From assembly GCA_030765065.1 (NCBI GenBank), contig CM060981.1:227671152-227735151 (forward strand): DNA of 64,000 bases. The letters run 5' to 3'. The DNA comes from Deroplatys truncata. Its lineage: Eukaryota > Arthropoda > Insecta > Mantodea > Mantidae. The notes under the pieces were generated by a model, which made no database searches, had not been told where the DNA came from, and worked only from the letters and a program-made list of their open reading frames with translations. The translations under genes were made by a program, and so were the position numbers. This document shows positions 9,960-21,466 of the stretch, in pieces (position 1 is the first letter of the stretch; each line of letters opens with the position of its first letter).

Positions 9960-12030
9960 AAAGTAAGTGACTGTGATGATTATGGCGAAGAATTTGTGCT
10001 AGACTCTGATCATAATTCGGCATCTGAATTGGAGATTAGCGACCTTGAGAGAGAACACAGTGAATAAGTTTCGCGAACTAACAGTAATAATTAAACTGAG
10101 TTTTATTTATGCACGCTCTTTAACTGTTGTGGTTCTTAGCGTCCCATTCTATACTGGGTCTGAAAGATTGTAATTTTGCTCAAGGCCACTTTATCAGGCC
10201 TCAGGTTCTTTTACGTGCCGTAAATCTACGACACGGGGCCAGCGTCTTTACTTCTCTTCCAAAAGAAGTCGTGTTAAGGACTTTTACGTCCGAAAAATAT
10301 CCATTGTCCTCCGCCGAATTTGAAGCCGCGACCTCGGGAACTAGAGTGTAACCGCTACACTACGGTGGACGATGAAGTATGTGAATCCAATGGAATATCA
10401 AGAAACTTTTATGTAAAAATTGATTCAATCGGTCAGCTAAAGAAGCGATTCCTTCATCGAGAACAAGGCAACAAAGCATTATCGTGCAGCTTCCTGGTTT
10501 ACATCGTCAAGCACAGCTGAAAGATGAAGCTACTCCAACCTCGACATCAGCTGTAGATCTGTTGCGTCTACAGCTGATGAAGTAAAAAAGCACCGACTTA
10601 ACTATTTTAACAATGAATATAACATCACAGTTAGTATTGTTTCTTTTAATAATATAAAAGATATAGTAGAATGGACAGACATAAAAATTAGAAAGGGGAG
10701 ATAGAAATACAAGAATAATTATTATGTTCATGAAACCGATTTAGTGGAGCTGAAAGCAATCCTTGATCTTTTGCTGTACACTACTCTGTTCAACTCTATT
10801 CACGAAGATGTAAGGCGTTTACTTGCTACAGATAGAACCAGCAGACATATATTCCGATGCGTATTATCGAAAAACTGGTTTGTATTTTTACTAGCGTACC
10901 TCAGATTTGACAACCCATGTGACAAAGAAGAGAGGGAAAAAAATTACCCGTCAACTCCGGTTGCAGATCTTTTTGCTAAATTTATACAAAATTGCCAGGA
11001 AGTGTACACTATAGGAAGCTGTGCCAGAGTGGGTGAAATCGTAGGTGTCCGCGGACGAAGCAAATTTAAAATGTATTTCCCTAAGAATTCTGCCAAATAC
11101 GCTCTTAAGACTGATACAAGGGGTGGATATCTTCACGATGTCTATTTATATACTGCGAAGGATTCTGATGGAATAACACTTGCAAAAGAGGAACGTAAAC
11201 TTCTGAAACATACATAAGCTGTTATTCGGCTGACAAATCATCTTCAAAATTCCAACAGCTGATAATTGGTTTTGATTCATTGAGCTGTTGAAATACTGAT
11301 GGAAAGAGGTCTGACATTTGTAGGTACTCTGAAGAAAAACAAAAAAGAGATACTGCACGAATTTCTACCACATAGAATTATATAAGCCGATTCAGAACTC
11401 CATGATGCTGATTTCCCATGTACCAAATAGAATAAAGCAGTAGTATTGGTATCTTCCATGCAACACTCGGGCATAGACAGTGCAAGTAAGCCAAAGATTG
11501 TTGCCTACTACAATAAAACCAAGGATGGTGTTTATCTCTGGATGCAAATGTGCTCAATATAGCTGTGGTCATCGAAGTCGTCGATGGTCTATGGCCTTTT
11601 TTACAGAACCATATGCATTAGTGCAGTAAATGCATAAGTGATGTGTCTCTTACAAAAACAATCTGCCACCTTCCAGATTAGAATTAATAAAAATACCTGT
11701 AAAGGAGCACGTTAGAACATTTATGGAAATGTAAGTTGCTAAGAAGTACCTCACTATTAAAACTGGAGGCTGCATAATAGAGTTTTGAGTACCCAAAATG
11801 AGCTACCATGCTTTGAAGAGAAACTTCAGAACGAAAAGTGTGCTATACGTGTCCTTCCAGCAAAACAAGAAAAGCTGCATACATGTGCCACTCTTGCAGG
11901 AGGGCTATACGTCTGAAATTTACGTGAATACTTGCCAAAATTGTTACAATACACGAAGATATGTCTATGTTTGTGTATATTTGATAGCAAATGCAAAGAA
12001 GACCTTAATTATGTGTAGTGTAAGTATGTA
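9960..12030 (+). pseudogene. piggyBac transposase pseudogene
   Basis: Segments in family order are as follows. An acidic N-terminus (SDCDDYGEEFVLDSD) lies at about 9966-10062. A region equivalent to the conserved N-terminal block resumes after the SINE at about 10400-10500. The core frame 10744-11217 has FRCVLSKNWFVFL, LRFDNPCDKEER and KFKMYFPKNSAKYALK. Then TADNWF is at about 11259 and QMCS near 11545. A degraded cysteine-rich tail is at 11820-11940. Of the three catalytic aspartates, the first is glycine (ARVGEIV instead of VDEM-type), the second survives in DNWF, and the third position reads GVYLW rather than GVD. Numerous stops and frameshifts are present. Function in life: TTAA-specific cut-and-paste transposase. 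Confidence 0.8.
10086..10373 (-). mobile_element. tRNA-derived SINE inside the piggyBac coding region
   Basis: On the minus strand it starts with TAGTGTAGCGGTTACACT, a good box A resembling tRNA-Val, at about 10349-10366. It is followed by GGTCGCGGCTTCAAATTCGG, a weakened box B, at about 10314-10332. The body includes ACGGCACGTAAAAGAACCTG. It interrupts the transposase between its acidic start and the first conserved block. The 3' end near 10086 is approximate and no clear target duplication was identified. Confidence 0.65.
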
Positions 12031-12438
12031 ATAAACAAAACTTCAATTTATAGCCTTAATATGTTTGTAGGTTCATTGAATAAACGTATTTATTCTCAAA
12101 TTCTTACTTTAATTATATGAATGTGTTCCAAAACTAACAATTTACATAAACAAAGAATAAAAAACAGGGTTAAAACAGAATGCATTGGGGTTTTTCATAT
12201 ATATGAAACAATTTATTAGTTTTTGTCATTTACGATTATTAACGCTTCCAGCTATTCAGTTGTTTTGCTTTGGAAGTTTCAATTATGGTTCATGTTATAT
12301 GTACTTTAAGGTTTTAATAAAAATGTTTAAACATTCCATGACAATTATTTAATTTCTGTGTAATAAATACTTTATGAGGTCCCTCAGACCACACATGTGT
12401 ACTTACGCGAGTGATATCATACCTGGGTTGAGGGTTAA

Positions 12439-13135
12439 ATTAAAAGGCAAGGACGATTCAGAGCGCGAGAGGACCAGATTTCGGTGTCCAGTCAAAACGC
12501 ATGAGGCTTGGTTATCCATGTCTAAGGTGAATTCACTCTTTCAGATAATCGATACATTTCAACGTCAAGGATAGCTAATGTTTCAAATCCATAAACTGAT
12601 TTAAATTTGAATGGAATTGTTAACGTATGCAAAGCTTTTTTATAATAAAGTGTAAAAATATTTGTTGTGATACTTTTGAAATTCTAGATCTTTCGTAATT
12701 ATACACGATTCACATTACTTAAGACCTTATGAGTATTGTAAAGCCCAACAAAGCAGTAAATAAGTTAATATGAAAGCAAGGTGAAACGAAAATAGTATGA
12801 AAGCACGTCGCATCCAACCATCATTGCATTTGTAGGTATTAATAGTTTACATCGATCCTTCATCGGGAATTGTATAATAAATAGTAAAACAACACATCTC
12901 GTATATGCGAAGCTAGTAATATAGAACCTAAAATAAAATATATGAGCGACAGCCATAGAGGGGGTTCGATTCGGAAAGCGTCGAAAGCTTTCGCTGAAGC
13001 TGCATGCACAATACACGACGTAATAGCATCCCTCGTTCATTTCAAAGCAATGCGATAAGTAGAAGATGCCTTCAAGTTGGGTTGTATACATGGAGCCGAG
13101 CGGTGAAAGGTGTTTCATAATTGAAATTAATAATT
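12439..13135. other. Unassigned stretch
   Basis: No recognised coding or repeat signal. A 117-codon frame on the minus strand (13118-12765) has no recognisable domain and low-complexity composition, so I do not call it. Confidence 0.5.
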
Positions 13136-14420
13136 AGGGTCTTTCAACATGAGTGTCCTATTTTTAACAGTTGATAGCTGCGTTGTTATTGAGTTACAGC
13201 AGTCATTTTTTTCATGTGGTTACAGTTGTTATTGAGAAATAGCCATGAAACGTTACAGTAACGCGTAGAAATTGTGAAAATTGATTACCAAAATGGATCA
13301 TCTGTTCGCCAAATCTTCCGTGTACTGCGTGAAGTTTACGGTGTGCATAATCGTCCCTGAGAGACAACGATTCAGCGTTTGATCGATAAATCTGAAAGAA
13401 GTGGTTCTGTCAGCGATCAAAGAACGCCTGTACGTAATCGACGTAAGCGATCCAACGAAAACATAGGCGTCGCTTGTGAGAGTGTACGCGAGAACGGAAA
13501 CAAATCAATTGCTCGTCGAGCGCAAGAATTGGGGCTTTTGCCGACCGCTACTTGGCAAATTCTGCATCTGGACTTGAAGTTTCACGCTTATAAAATGGTG
13601 TTAACTCAAGAACTAATACCCAACGACAATAGGTGGCGCCGTGTATTCGCTGACTGAGCTATGGAGCAATTCGAAGCTGACCCGAATTTTTGTCGAAAAA
13701 TCATCTTCAGTGACGAAGCCCACTTTTGGATAGATGGTTGTGTTAAATAAAATTGCCGCTATTGGAGCAATCACAATCCAATACAGTTCAAGAACTACCA
13801 CTTCATCCCCAAAAGGTTACTGTGTGGTGTGGAGTTTGGTATAGTGGAATCATTGGTGCATATTTTTTCCAAGATGAAGATGGAGAAGCTCTGTCAATGG
13901 GGAAAGATACCGGCCCTTATAAGGGACTATTTGTGGCCTCAATTGGATGGTATGGATCTCAGAAACATCTGGTTCCAGTAGGATGGTGCCGCATGTCATA
14001 CTGCTCTCGAAACAATCGTTATTTTGAAGGAGAAGTTCAGAGGTTTCATTATTTCCCGTGGTGGTGCTGTTAACTGGCCCCCGAGATCATGTGATTTAAC
14101 GTCGTTGAATTGCTTCTTGTGGGGTTATGTTAAATCTTGGGTTTATGTCAACAATCCAGAAACAGTAAATGATCTTATGAATAACATCACGCGTGTTATT
14201 CGTGAAGTTGGACCTACTTTACATTCTTCTGTTATTGAAAATTGGGCCGACCATATACGCGCAACCCAACGAAGTCGCGGCGATCACTTAACTGATGTTC
14301 TCTTCCACACGTAATGACATTAATTATGTTCCAAAATAAAAAAAACGAAATATACCTCTATCATCTATAGAACGTGTTTTATTTAAGTTCAAAGATAGGA
14401 CACTCTTGTTGAAAGACCCT
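13136..14420 (+). mobile_element. DD41D mariner-type element, copy 1
   Basis: Terminal inverted repeats: AGGGTCTTTCAACATGAG at the left and its near reverse complement, ending GTTGAAAGACCCT, at 14420. Length 1285 bp. A nearly identical element lies at 29328-30622. The left end follows a T so that the junction reads TTAGGG, and the right is followed by ATA, consistent with insertion at TA but ambiguous by one base. Confidence 0.85.
13245..14314 (+). pseudogene. DD41D-type Tc1/mariner transposase pseudogene
   Basis: The frame pieces give an N-terminal helix-turn-helix block (NGSSVRQIFRVLREVYGVHN, DUF4817-like), SIARRAQELG, then FSDEAHFW (first D, about 13708), FQ-DGAACHTA (second D, about 13990) and CDLTSLNCFLWGYVKS (about 14090). 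Counting from the second D to the position of the third catalytic residue gives 41 residues, hence DD41D. Here that residue is N (SLN) instead of D. There is a TGA at 13655-13657, another stop just before the second D, and several frameshifts. It would have catalysed transposition at TA sites; this copy cannot. Confidence 0.8.
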
Positions 14421-14435
14421 ATATTAATTTTAAGA

Positions 14436-15760
14436 CATTGTGCATAAAAACAAAAAAATACTCTTTTAGTTTTCAAAATAAACGCCATATTCGTAAGAAT
14501 TCTAAAGTGAAAGGCTAAACTAGATATTTCTAATTCACTTAATATTTGATTGCAAACACTCTGGCTCATTCTTCAGCTATGAATTGGCGCTGGCGTGATC
14601 ATGCGCAACCTTGTAGTTCGGCTTCATATGTTAGCACTCATGCTGCATTTTCTTATGACTGAGCGCACACATAAAGAAGAAGCAACAAGGAGATCTCTCC
14701 TTACATTAGTGAACGTTGCTGGATATTCTGCGTCTCAGGATGCAAGAGCAGCCCTAGCCCCTATATCTACGGTACGAGATGAGTGGGGTTATTCAAGGGA
14801 GGGATTGTTCTTCGTCGACGTGGTTCGGGTCGAAAACTCTTGTCCGCGCCTCAGTAGGATACTGAACTTCTAAAAGAGAGAGACAGCGATTCCTTCCGCA
14901 TGTGTGTTTAGTTAGAAGTAATTCTAATTTCCATGAGTTGAACTGCACAGCCCTGCGTCGTTTGGCTATAGAAGGGATCTCTGCTAGGTCGGCAGCTAAG
15001 GAGTAGCGTCAGATTATTACGCCTTGCATTTGCAGAACAAAATGCAAACCAGTGATTTTCATAGACGAGGAGACATTTTCATCTAGAAATTGGGGAGGAG
15101 AGAAATTGTCTACCGCCTCAGAGGAAAATGTTATGACGCAAACTAGGCCGCACAAATGGATCGCCAAGGTTACGTATCTGTGTCGTGTTCAGGTTGGATG
15201 TCAAAAGATAGTCTAGGTGTGTTGTGGGAGCTTGATGGCACATTAAATAGCTACCAGTAAAACACACCCTCGAAAACAACATGGTTTCGTCTGTAAGGGA
15301 TATACATCCCGATGGAGTGATTGAATACCAGCAGGATAACCGCTGTTCACACAAGTCAGCGGGTTTCAAACTGGTTCTTGCAAAGGCAAGATGTCACAGT
15401 GATTACTTGGCCTCCTTGGTCAGCAGATTTGAATCCTATTTAACATATGTTGGCAGAGGTGAAGAAGGTTTCGGAGTTAAATTGGCCTACAAAACGACGT
15501 AAGACAAAAGCGATTTTTGTGGGATCAAATACAGGATGCTTTGGAGGAAGTATCCTCTCGTGCACATTTGACTAGTCATTTGATATCATTCATGCTCCGT
15601 AGAATGAGGGCAGTAATAGAAACAGAGGGTTTACACGGGCAATATTAAGTAAATTTATGTTTTTATTCGCTTTTTCGTTTAGGAATATAATAATTACTTA
15701 TTTTAAAACGAAAAGGAGAGTGTTTCAGTTTTTCTTTGTGAGCGTAAATGCTTTGAAATC
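14436..15760 (+). mobile_element. Tc1-like element with diverged TIRs
   Basis: The left TACTCTTTTAGTTTTCAAAATAA (about 14459-14481) pairs imperfectly with TTATTTTAAAACGAAAAGGAG (about 15698-15718), and similarity extends outward a further ~30 bp on both sides. The ends given are estimates. The element starts within ~20 bp of the end of the DD41D element. Confidence 0.55.
14595..15648 (+). pseudogene. Tc1-like transposase pseudogene
   Basis: Recognisable pieces in order: an N-terminal block ending STVRDEWGYSREGLFF (14770-14815), LNCTALRRLAIEGISARSAA (about 14939-14998), VIFIDEETFSSRNWG with the first catalytic D (about 15054-15098), VRDIHPDGVIEYQQDN with the second D (about 15290-15340), WPPWSADLNPI (about 15410-15440), and the family ending RRMRAVIETEGLHGQY with a TAA at 15646-15648. 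The codon following DLNPI, where the catalytic glutamate should be, is a TAA at 15441-15443. Multiple frameshifts are also present. Family known role: cut-and-paste transposition at TA. Confidence 0.7.
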
Positions 15761-15803
15761 AAAGTCTTAGCAATTCTGGAATTATGCTTACATAATGCTT
15801 TGC

Positions 15804-15890
15804 AAAAAAAAAAAAAAAAAAAAGTCGAGATACGAACCTCGGTAGATCTCATTAGTACATACCAGCTTATAGTCGCTCGGCTGTCAGTAC
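15804..15890 (-). repeat. tRNA-like sequence next to a 20-bp homopolymer
   Basis: On the minus strand, GCCGAGCGACTATAAGCTGG and GAGGTTCGTATCTCGAC resemble box A and box B about 35 bp apart, followed at once by a T run (A run at 15804-15823 on the plus strand). This could be a SINE head or a tRNA pseudogene with a Pol III terminator. Confidence 0.4.
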
Positions 15891-17166
15891 CTAATCAGTA
15901 GCTGGGACTCGGTATGAAAGGTAACAATAGAACAAATCTAAAGACACGCGTCGAGAGACACCATTGTGAACCGGCCGCGTAAAGGAATTTGACATGGATA
16001 AGTATACCTTCGAGAGTGTTTTTTGTTTTTTTTTTCCTTTTGTCTTAGGGGATACAATAATGATTGCTCAGATTGAGATAAAATGGTATTTAAATAATGC
16101 TCATTTTCTCAAAAGTGTTTGGAATTTACAACATTTCATATAGTAAAATAAGCCCTTCTCATAGTGGCCACGACCGAAGATAAGAACTTAATTGTTAAGT
16201 GGAAGCACCTGCATTTACTTAGTTAAAATAACTTCCTAGTTCATGTTCCACTTGAAATAGCACCCACCGTTACGGTTCGAAATAAAGGGTACGAGTAATA
16301 ATAAATGAAAATAAAGTAAGTGAAGAAAGAAGAAATAATTGTGGAAAAGATGATTTAAAATCAAAGCAGAGAGTGAAGTTTACTGAGAAGCAGACAGCAT
16401 CACAGAGAGGAAAGTACGGTGAGAGGACCAGAGGAAGGAGAGGAAACGAATTGATAAGAGGAATTAAGAGGACACAAATAAATTACGACACCTTAATTGG
16501 ATGTACAAAGAGAGGCCTCGAAAAGTAAGAACGTTTCATTAATAATGTACATGTTCCTTGGAAACAGCAAAATTTGGAGCAAAATGGAAATAAGTGGAGC
16601 AAAAGATTCATGAAGACCATCAAGGAAGAAAGATGATATATATAATCAGCAAAATAATAAATGTATAGAAACATTGGTGGACAGCGGACTGTTATACATC
16701 CATAGCTGTTAGTAGAACAGCTATTCGATTCTTTTAGAAATATAAATCTTTAAAAAATTATTTAAACATAAATGCGCTATAGCTGCTGCTAGAATAATCA
16801 AAGAAGGAGAAAGATCAACTTGGGTAGTAATCAATTGTCCCCAGAATTTAAACCTAAAGTTCATATCGGAAATCCATCTTGGTCTATTAAAAGGAGACAA
16901 TTAAAATAAATCTCTGATGATGACATTAGACTTCAGAAATGTTTTTACGCCATCTCATTTGGGGTTATATTGCTGTCAACACAACAGACTGTATTAAAAA
17001 TTATTGTCCGTTTGGCCGTGAACATTAAACGTTTTATTGAACTTTTCAGGTTAGCAGAAATCATCTATTAATGCTTTAATTTTTACCTTCTTAACGTTTA
17101 GATTTGCCAATTAAAGGTCATTGAAATACTCCTAAAATAAACCGTTATTCCAAGAATTTGGAGGCA
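15891..17166. other. Unassigned stretch
   Basis: Purine-rich at about 16300-16650; no recognised gene or repeat. Confidence 0.5.
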
Positions 17167-17985
17167 TTTTTACCTTCTCTACTATGTATAGTAAGTAGGG
17201 GAAGTGTTGTATTCCATCCAAAAATTCGATACCAAGATTTCATCGGAAATACATGTTTTGAGGCCACCTGAATCCAAAAGAGCATTTTTGGAAACATGTC
17301 CGTGTGTGTGTGTCTGTGAACAGCATAACAAAGACAAGAACAATCGGTAAACACCAAACTTGGTATTTAGGTTCAGTATCTTCCAGAGATGCGACACGAA
17401 GGTTTTCAAGACAAACCTCCCACCCCAGGTTACCCTTTACATGGAATATTTTTCGAAAATTTTAATTTTCTCAAAAACGGCTCTAACGATTTTAATTAAA
17501 ATATCGTAAGTTTAAGATATTTTCATGAAAAATGAAATGTATATCTCGAATTTTCTGGGAATGTCTCCAAAAGTATTCTTCATTGTGAACGACTTTTGCA
17601 TAACTGGTAAACCATAAGAGATAGACACAATTTTACTACACAAGCAATGTAGATCGCGTTAAAATACACAATTTATGTCATATATATTTTCGAGATATTG
17701 CTTGTTATTCCCTTAAATTTTCCAATACTTATACTTTTTCTCAAATACGTTATTCATTTTTTTATGTCCTGGACATGCAAAGAGAATGGAATGCGCCACA
17801 TAGCAACCAGCTCTTAAAAGATTTGACTATCGCTTAAAATCTACCATATTCCCCTTGCACCTACAAGAAAATTAGCAATAAGTTTAACATCTCGATTAAC
17901 ATGAAGCATGTGGAGAATAAGAGTTTGTAAAATTAGTTTGTGCAAGAGTAGAGAAAGTCATGTGAGTGTACCACATCAGATTTTT
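17167..17985 (+). mobile_element. ~1 kb repeat family copy
   Basis: From TTTTTACCTTCTCTACTATG to CCACATCAGATTTTT. Its right edge abuts directly on LINE reverse-transcriptase sequence. Confidence 0.8.
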
Positions 17986-18900
17986 ATGTTAGTGCTGTAC
18001 CTAAACCTAATACAGATTCAAGATATAGTGATGGTTACCGTCCTATTGCCCTCTCGTATATCTTCAGAAGGATATTTGAAATATTATTGACGAAGAGATT
18101 ATACTTGCTGCTTGAAAGATACAACATTTGGTCTAAGGAGAAGTATGGATTTAGGCCAGGATATGGAACAATTAACATCTTAGCCATTACCACTATGTAT
18201 ACACGCTCCGCCTTTCAGAAAAACAGCTCACTCCATACCTTAAGCATTGATTATATTTTAGGCCTATGATTCTGTGCAGCCATTCGTAATGGATAACCCC
18301 CCCATACCTCCGGTAAGATTAACCCCATATAATGTATTAACTTTTATGAGATAGAATTAACTTCTTTCATCCCAAATTCAAAACACTAAAAACTGACAAT
18401 GCTCTTTCGGACTTTCCCAAGGATCTGTACTTGTCCCAGTTCATATGCCATTTATATTTTTCCCCGTCATATTTGCATTACCAAGGCATTAAAGATTGTC
18501 CTTTTGCAGATGACCATTTGGTTTATTCATCTACATCTCGGAAAAACCTCTTGGAAAATAAAACCTCTGAAGGAGTTACACGTTTTTTTAATGAGTATGG
18601 GTTGGAAATAAATTTCTCTAACTTTGAATTGATTATATTAATAATAGAAAAAATTATCTTTCAGAAATTAATCATTCACTAAAAATGTCTATAAAGTTCC
18701 TAGAATTAACACGGACTTCCAGCCCTTTTGGAAACCCCGTTTTGAAAATGCAGCAGATCCAATATATTTATATTTTTTACTGGAAGAGCTCGGGGTGCTC
18801 ATCCCTTAACCTGATGAGCTTTTTAATAACATATTTCGTCCGATTATTGAATACGGATGATTTATATTCCACAAATTACCTGCTGTTCCAATGAATAAAG
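17986..18900 (+). pseudogene. Non-LTR retrotransposon reverse transcriptase fragment
   Basis: Translation just after the repeat gives AVPKPNTDSRYSDGYRPIAL and then KYGFRPGYGT, the finger region of Jockey/CR1/I-type LINE reverse transcriptases (YRPI, FGFR.G.ST). Further on come a GLSQGSVLVP equivalent (about 18405-18435) and CPFADDHLVYSS (about 18497-18532). In the latter, ADD is the catalytic polymerase motif, with F in place of the usual Y. The frame is broken several times, and the thumb and downstream part (IIEYG, about 18840) is faint. It would have copied its own RNA during target-primed integration. Confidence 0.7.
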
Positions 18901-19372
18901 TGAACTCGCCTGTATATAAAATTGTAAAATTTATCTTGGACATATCAGGCAATTCAGGACCACTTTAAATAAAAATTGGATTTATCACATTTTCTGTATG
19001 GCAAAAAATTCTTGTATCGAAGCTCAACAACACACTCTCAATTCAGACTGTATGTCACCCAAAATGGCAGCCTACAATCAAGATAATTTGTATAATGTAT
19101 CTTTATTCTTCTTCTGGTACAAGCTAAATAATGTTCGAAATATTATAAATACACCTCACCAGCCTCAGTTTTCTATAGATTGGATTATTCATTTCTACGA
19201 CTTCGATATACATACTAATACATTAAAAAAATCCTGCAACATCGAAATCCAAAGGTATTTTCCGAATGTACAGAAAAGTATCCCATCCAAAATTGAAACT
19301 GGTATTTTATTGAGGTATCTGAAAACAAGTCACACTGGTGTTGGACCTGCGTCATGGTATCAAAATCTGATA

Positions 19373-19373
<1 letters not shown>

Positions 19374-19420
<47 letters not shown>
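19374..19420. repeat. (TA)n microsatellite
   Basis: About 44 bp of pure TA alternation. Confidence 0.95.
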
Positions 19421-20305
19421 CCTTTTTGGATCCCTGCTCACTCAAACATTCCTTGAAATGGCAAGGGTGAACACACGAAACTACAAGAGATTCAACAATC
19501 ATTTCCAATATTCAATATTTCCGACGGTCTTAAGTTAATAACGCATGAAAGTTGTCTTAACTGGAGAAATACGTGCAGTAACTAAAATCTTTAACCAGAG
19601 TAACCAAATTATTCCATGGTTTAATACATCAAGATTAATAGAAAATATTTATATCTGTATTCAAGAATGAGGCTGGGAATCGCACGTAAGCCCGCTTTTT
19701 TGCATACATTTCTAAAAGAATGTCCCTCTCTGTGGTTGTGGCAGTTTTGATAACTTCGATCATTATATTGTTGTACACCGGAGTGATGCCGAAAGGTTTG
19801 CAGCTAAAATATTAAATTTAGTTACCCCGGCATAAACATTGGGGCACGTAGCTCTGAAGCGGCGAAATATACCAAGAACTTGCTGCACAAAACTAAAGCG
19901 AGAGTGGGATCTTTAGAACATAAAAATACATAAATTTACGTTTATCTCTGATTTATTATAATTAACAAGGTGCCCTGCATTGTACACAAAAGGTTACAGA
20001 CGAACACTGGGGAAGATGCCTCACGCACACACACCCATCTCCCACACGCAACCAAACACTCAGAAGACCTACACTAGACTGACGCTACCACAGGACGCTA
20101 CTGCTAGACCCACACTATCAGACAAAGGGCTCTTCCCTCAATTGCCTTCGCCCTCTGACTAGGGATTGGAGGGAATTGCCACGCCGGACAAGAATTCAAA
20201 GTTACAAACGAAACAATCCGCTCAACAATATCATTATACACAGCAATAATGTGTCCGACGCGACAATACATACACATACGCTACAATATCTTTGGATGTG
20301 TCAAA
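19421..20305. other. Unassigned stretch
   Basis: A C/A-rich, more GC-rich patch at about 19990-20170 encodes no recognisable protein. Confidence 0.5.
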
Positions 20306-20307
20306 TA

Positions 20308-21463
20308 CACTATGTGATCAAAAGTATTCGGACACCCCACAAAAACACGTTTTTCATCTTAGGTGCATTGTAGTGCCACCTACTGCCTGGTACTTATTAT
20401 CCGCGACCTCAGAAGTCATTAGAAATCGTGAAACAGCAAAATGGGACGCTCTGTGGAACTCACGGACTTCGAATGTGGTCAGGTGATTGGGTGTTACTTG
20501 TGTCAGAAGTCTTTACGCGAGATTTCCACACTCCTAAACATGTACAGCACAAAAGCGTATAGGACGACCTCGTCTGTTGACTGACAGAGACCGCTGACAT
20601 TAGAAGAGGGTCGTAAAGAGTAATAGGCAGACATCTATCCAGACCATCACACAGGAATTCCAAAATGCTATGACAGTTAGGTGTGAGGTGAGAAACCTTG
20701 GATTCCATGGTCGAGCGGCTGCTCATAAGCCACACATCACGCAGGAAAATGCCAAACGATATCTCGCTTGGTGTAAGGAACGTCAACTTTACACTATTGA
20801 ACAGTGGCAAAACGTTGTGTGGAGTGACGAATCACGGTACACAATGTGGCGATCTGATGGCAGGGTGTGGGTATGACGACTGCCCGGTGAACGATATCTG
20901 CCAGCGTGTGTAGTTCCAACAATGAAATTCGGAGGTGGTGGTGTTATGTTGTGGTCGTGTTTTTCCTGGAGGGGGCTTGCACCCCTTGTTGTTTTGCGTG
21001 GCACGATCACAGCGCAGACCTACTTTGATATCTTAAGCAGCTTCTTGCTTCCCACTGTCGAAGAGCAGTTCGGGGATGGCGATTGCATCTTTCAACACGA
21101 TCGGGCACCTATTCATACTGCACGGGCTGTGGCGGAGTGGTTACACGACAATAACATCCTTGTAATGGACTGGCATGCACCGAGTCCTGAATTGAATCCC
21201 ATAGAACACCTTCGGGATGTTTTGGAACCCCGACTTCGTGCTAGGCCTCATCGACCTACATCGATACCTCTCCTCAGTTCCACTCCGTGAAGAATGGGCT
21301 GCCATTCCCCAAGAAACCTTCCAGGCCCTGACTGAAAGTATGCCTGCGAGAGTGAACGCTGTTATCGAGACTAAGAGTAGGCCAACACCATATTGACTTC
21401 CGGCGTTATCGGTGGAGGGCGCCACAAACTTGTACGTGTCCGGATACATTTGATCACGTAGTG
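20308..21463 (+). mobile_element. Tc1-like element
   Basis: The left CACTATGTGATCAAAAGTAT (20308 on, after a TA) and the right end ...CGGATACATTTGATCACGTAGTG (to 21463) are inverted repeats ~28 bp long with a few mismatches. Length 1156 bp. A TA lies two bases beyond the right end. Confidence 0.85.
20441..21396 (+). pseudogene. Tc1-like DD34E transposase pseudogene
   Basis: It starts MGRSVELTDFECGQVIG at 20441. The DNA-binding part then loses frame, with an internal deletion and several stops around 20540-20650. Next come HKPHITQENAKRYLAW and VVWSDESRYTMWRSDG (first D, about 20817). After a frameshift near 20875, [14 protein letters not shown] follows at 20922, then [13 protein letters not shown] (second D, about 21090) and [14 protein letters not shown] (glutamate present, about 21182-21222). 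The family W after IEHL is R. It ends in TGA at 21394-21396. All three catalytic residues survive, but the chain is broken. Confidence 0.8.
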
Positions 21464-21466
21464 AAT

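Larger units (their letters stand above)
9027..12438 (+). mobile_element. Complete piggyBac-type element with TTAA duplication
   Basis: TTAA occurs at 9027-9030 followed by CCCTTAGTCAACC, and the right side ends GGTTGAGGG followed by TTAA at 12435-12438. CCC...GGG termini and a TTAA target duplication are diagnostic of the piggyBac superfamily. A subterminal inverted motif, GTGGTCTGAGAGACC, is at about 9863-9877 and again inverted at about 12378-12393. Removing the nested ~1 kb repeat (9087-9733) and the SINE (10086-10373) leaves about 2.5 kb, the usual size. The transposase inside is dead. Confidence 0.85.

Noticed and set aside
20460..20810. 116-codon minus-strand frame
   Set aside because: Antisense shadow of the Tc1-like transposase.
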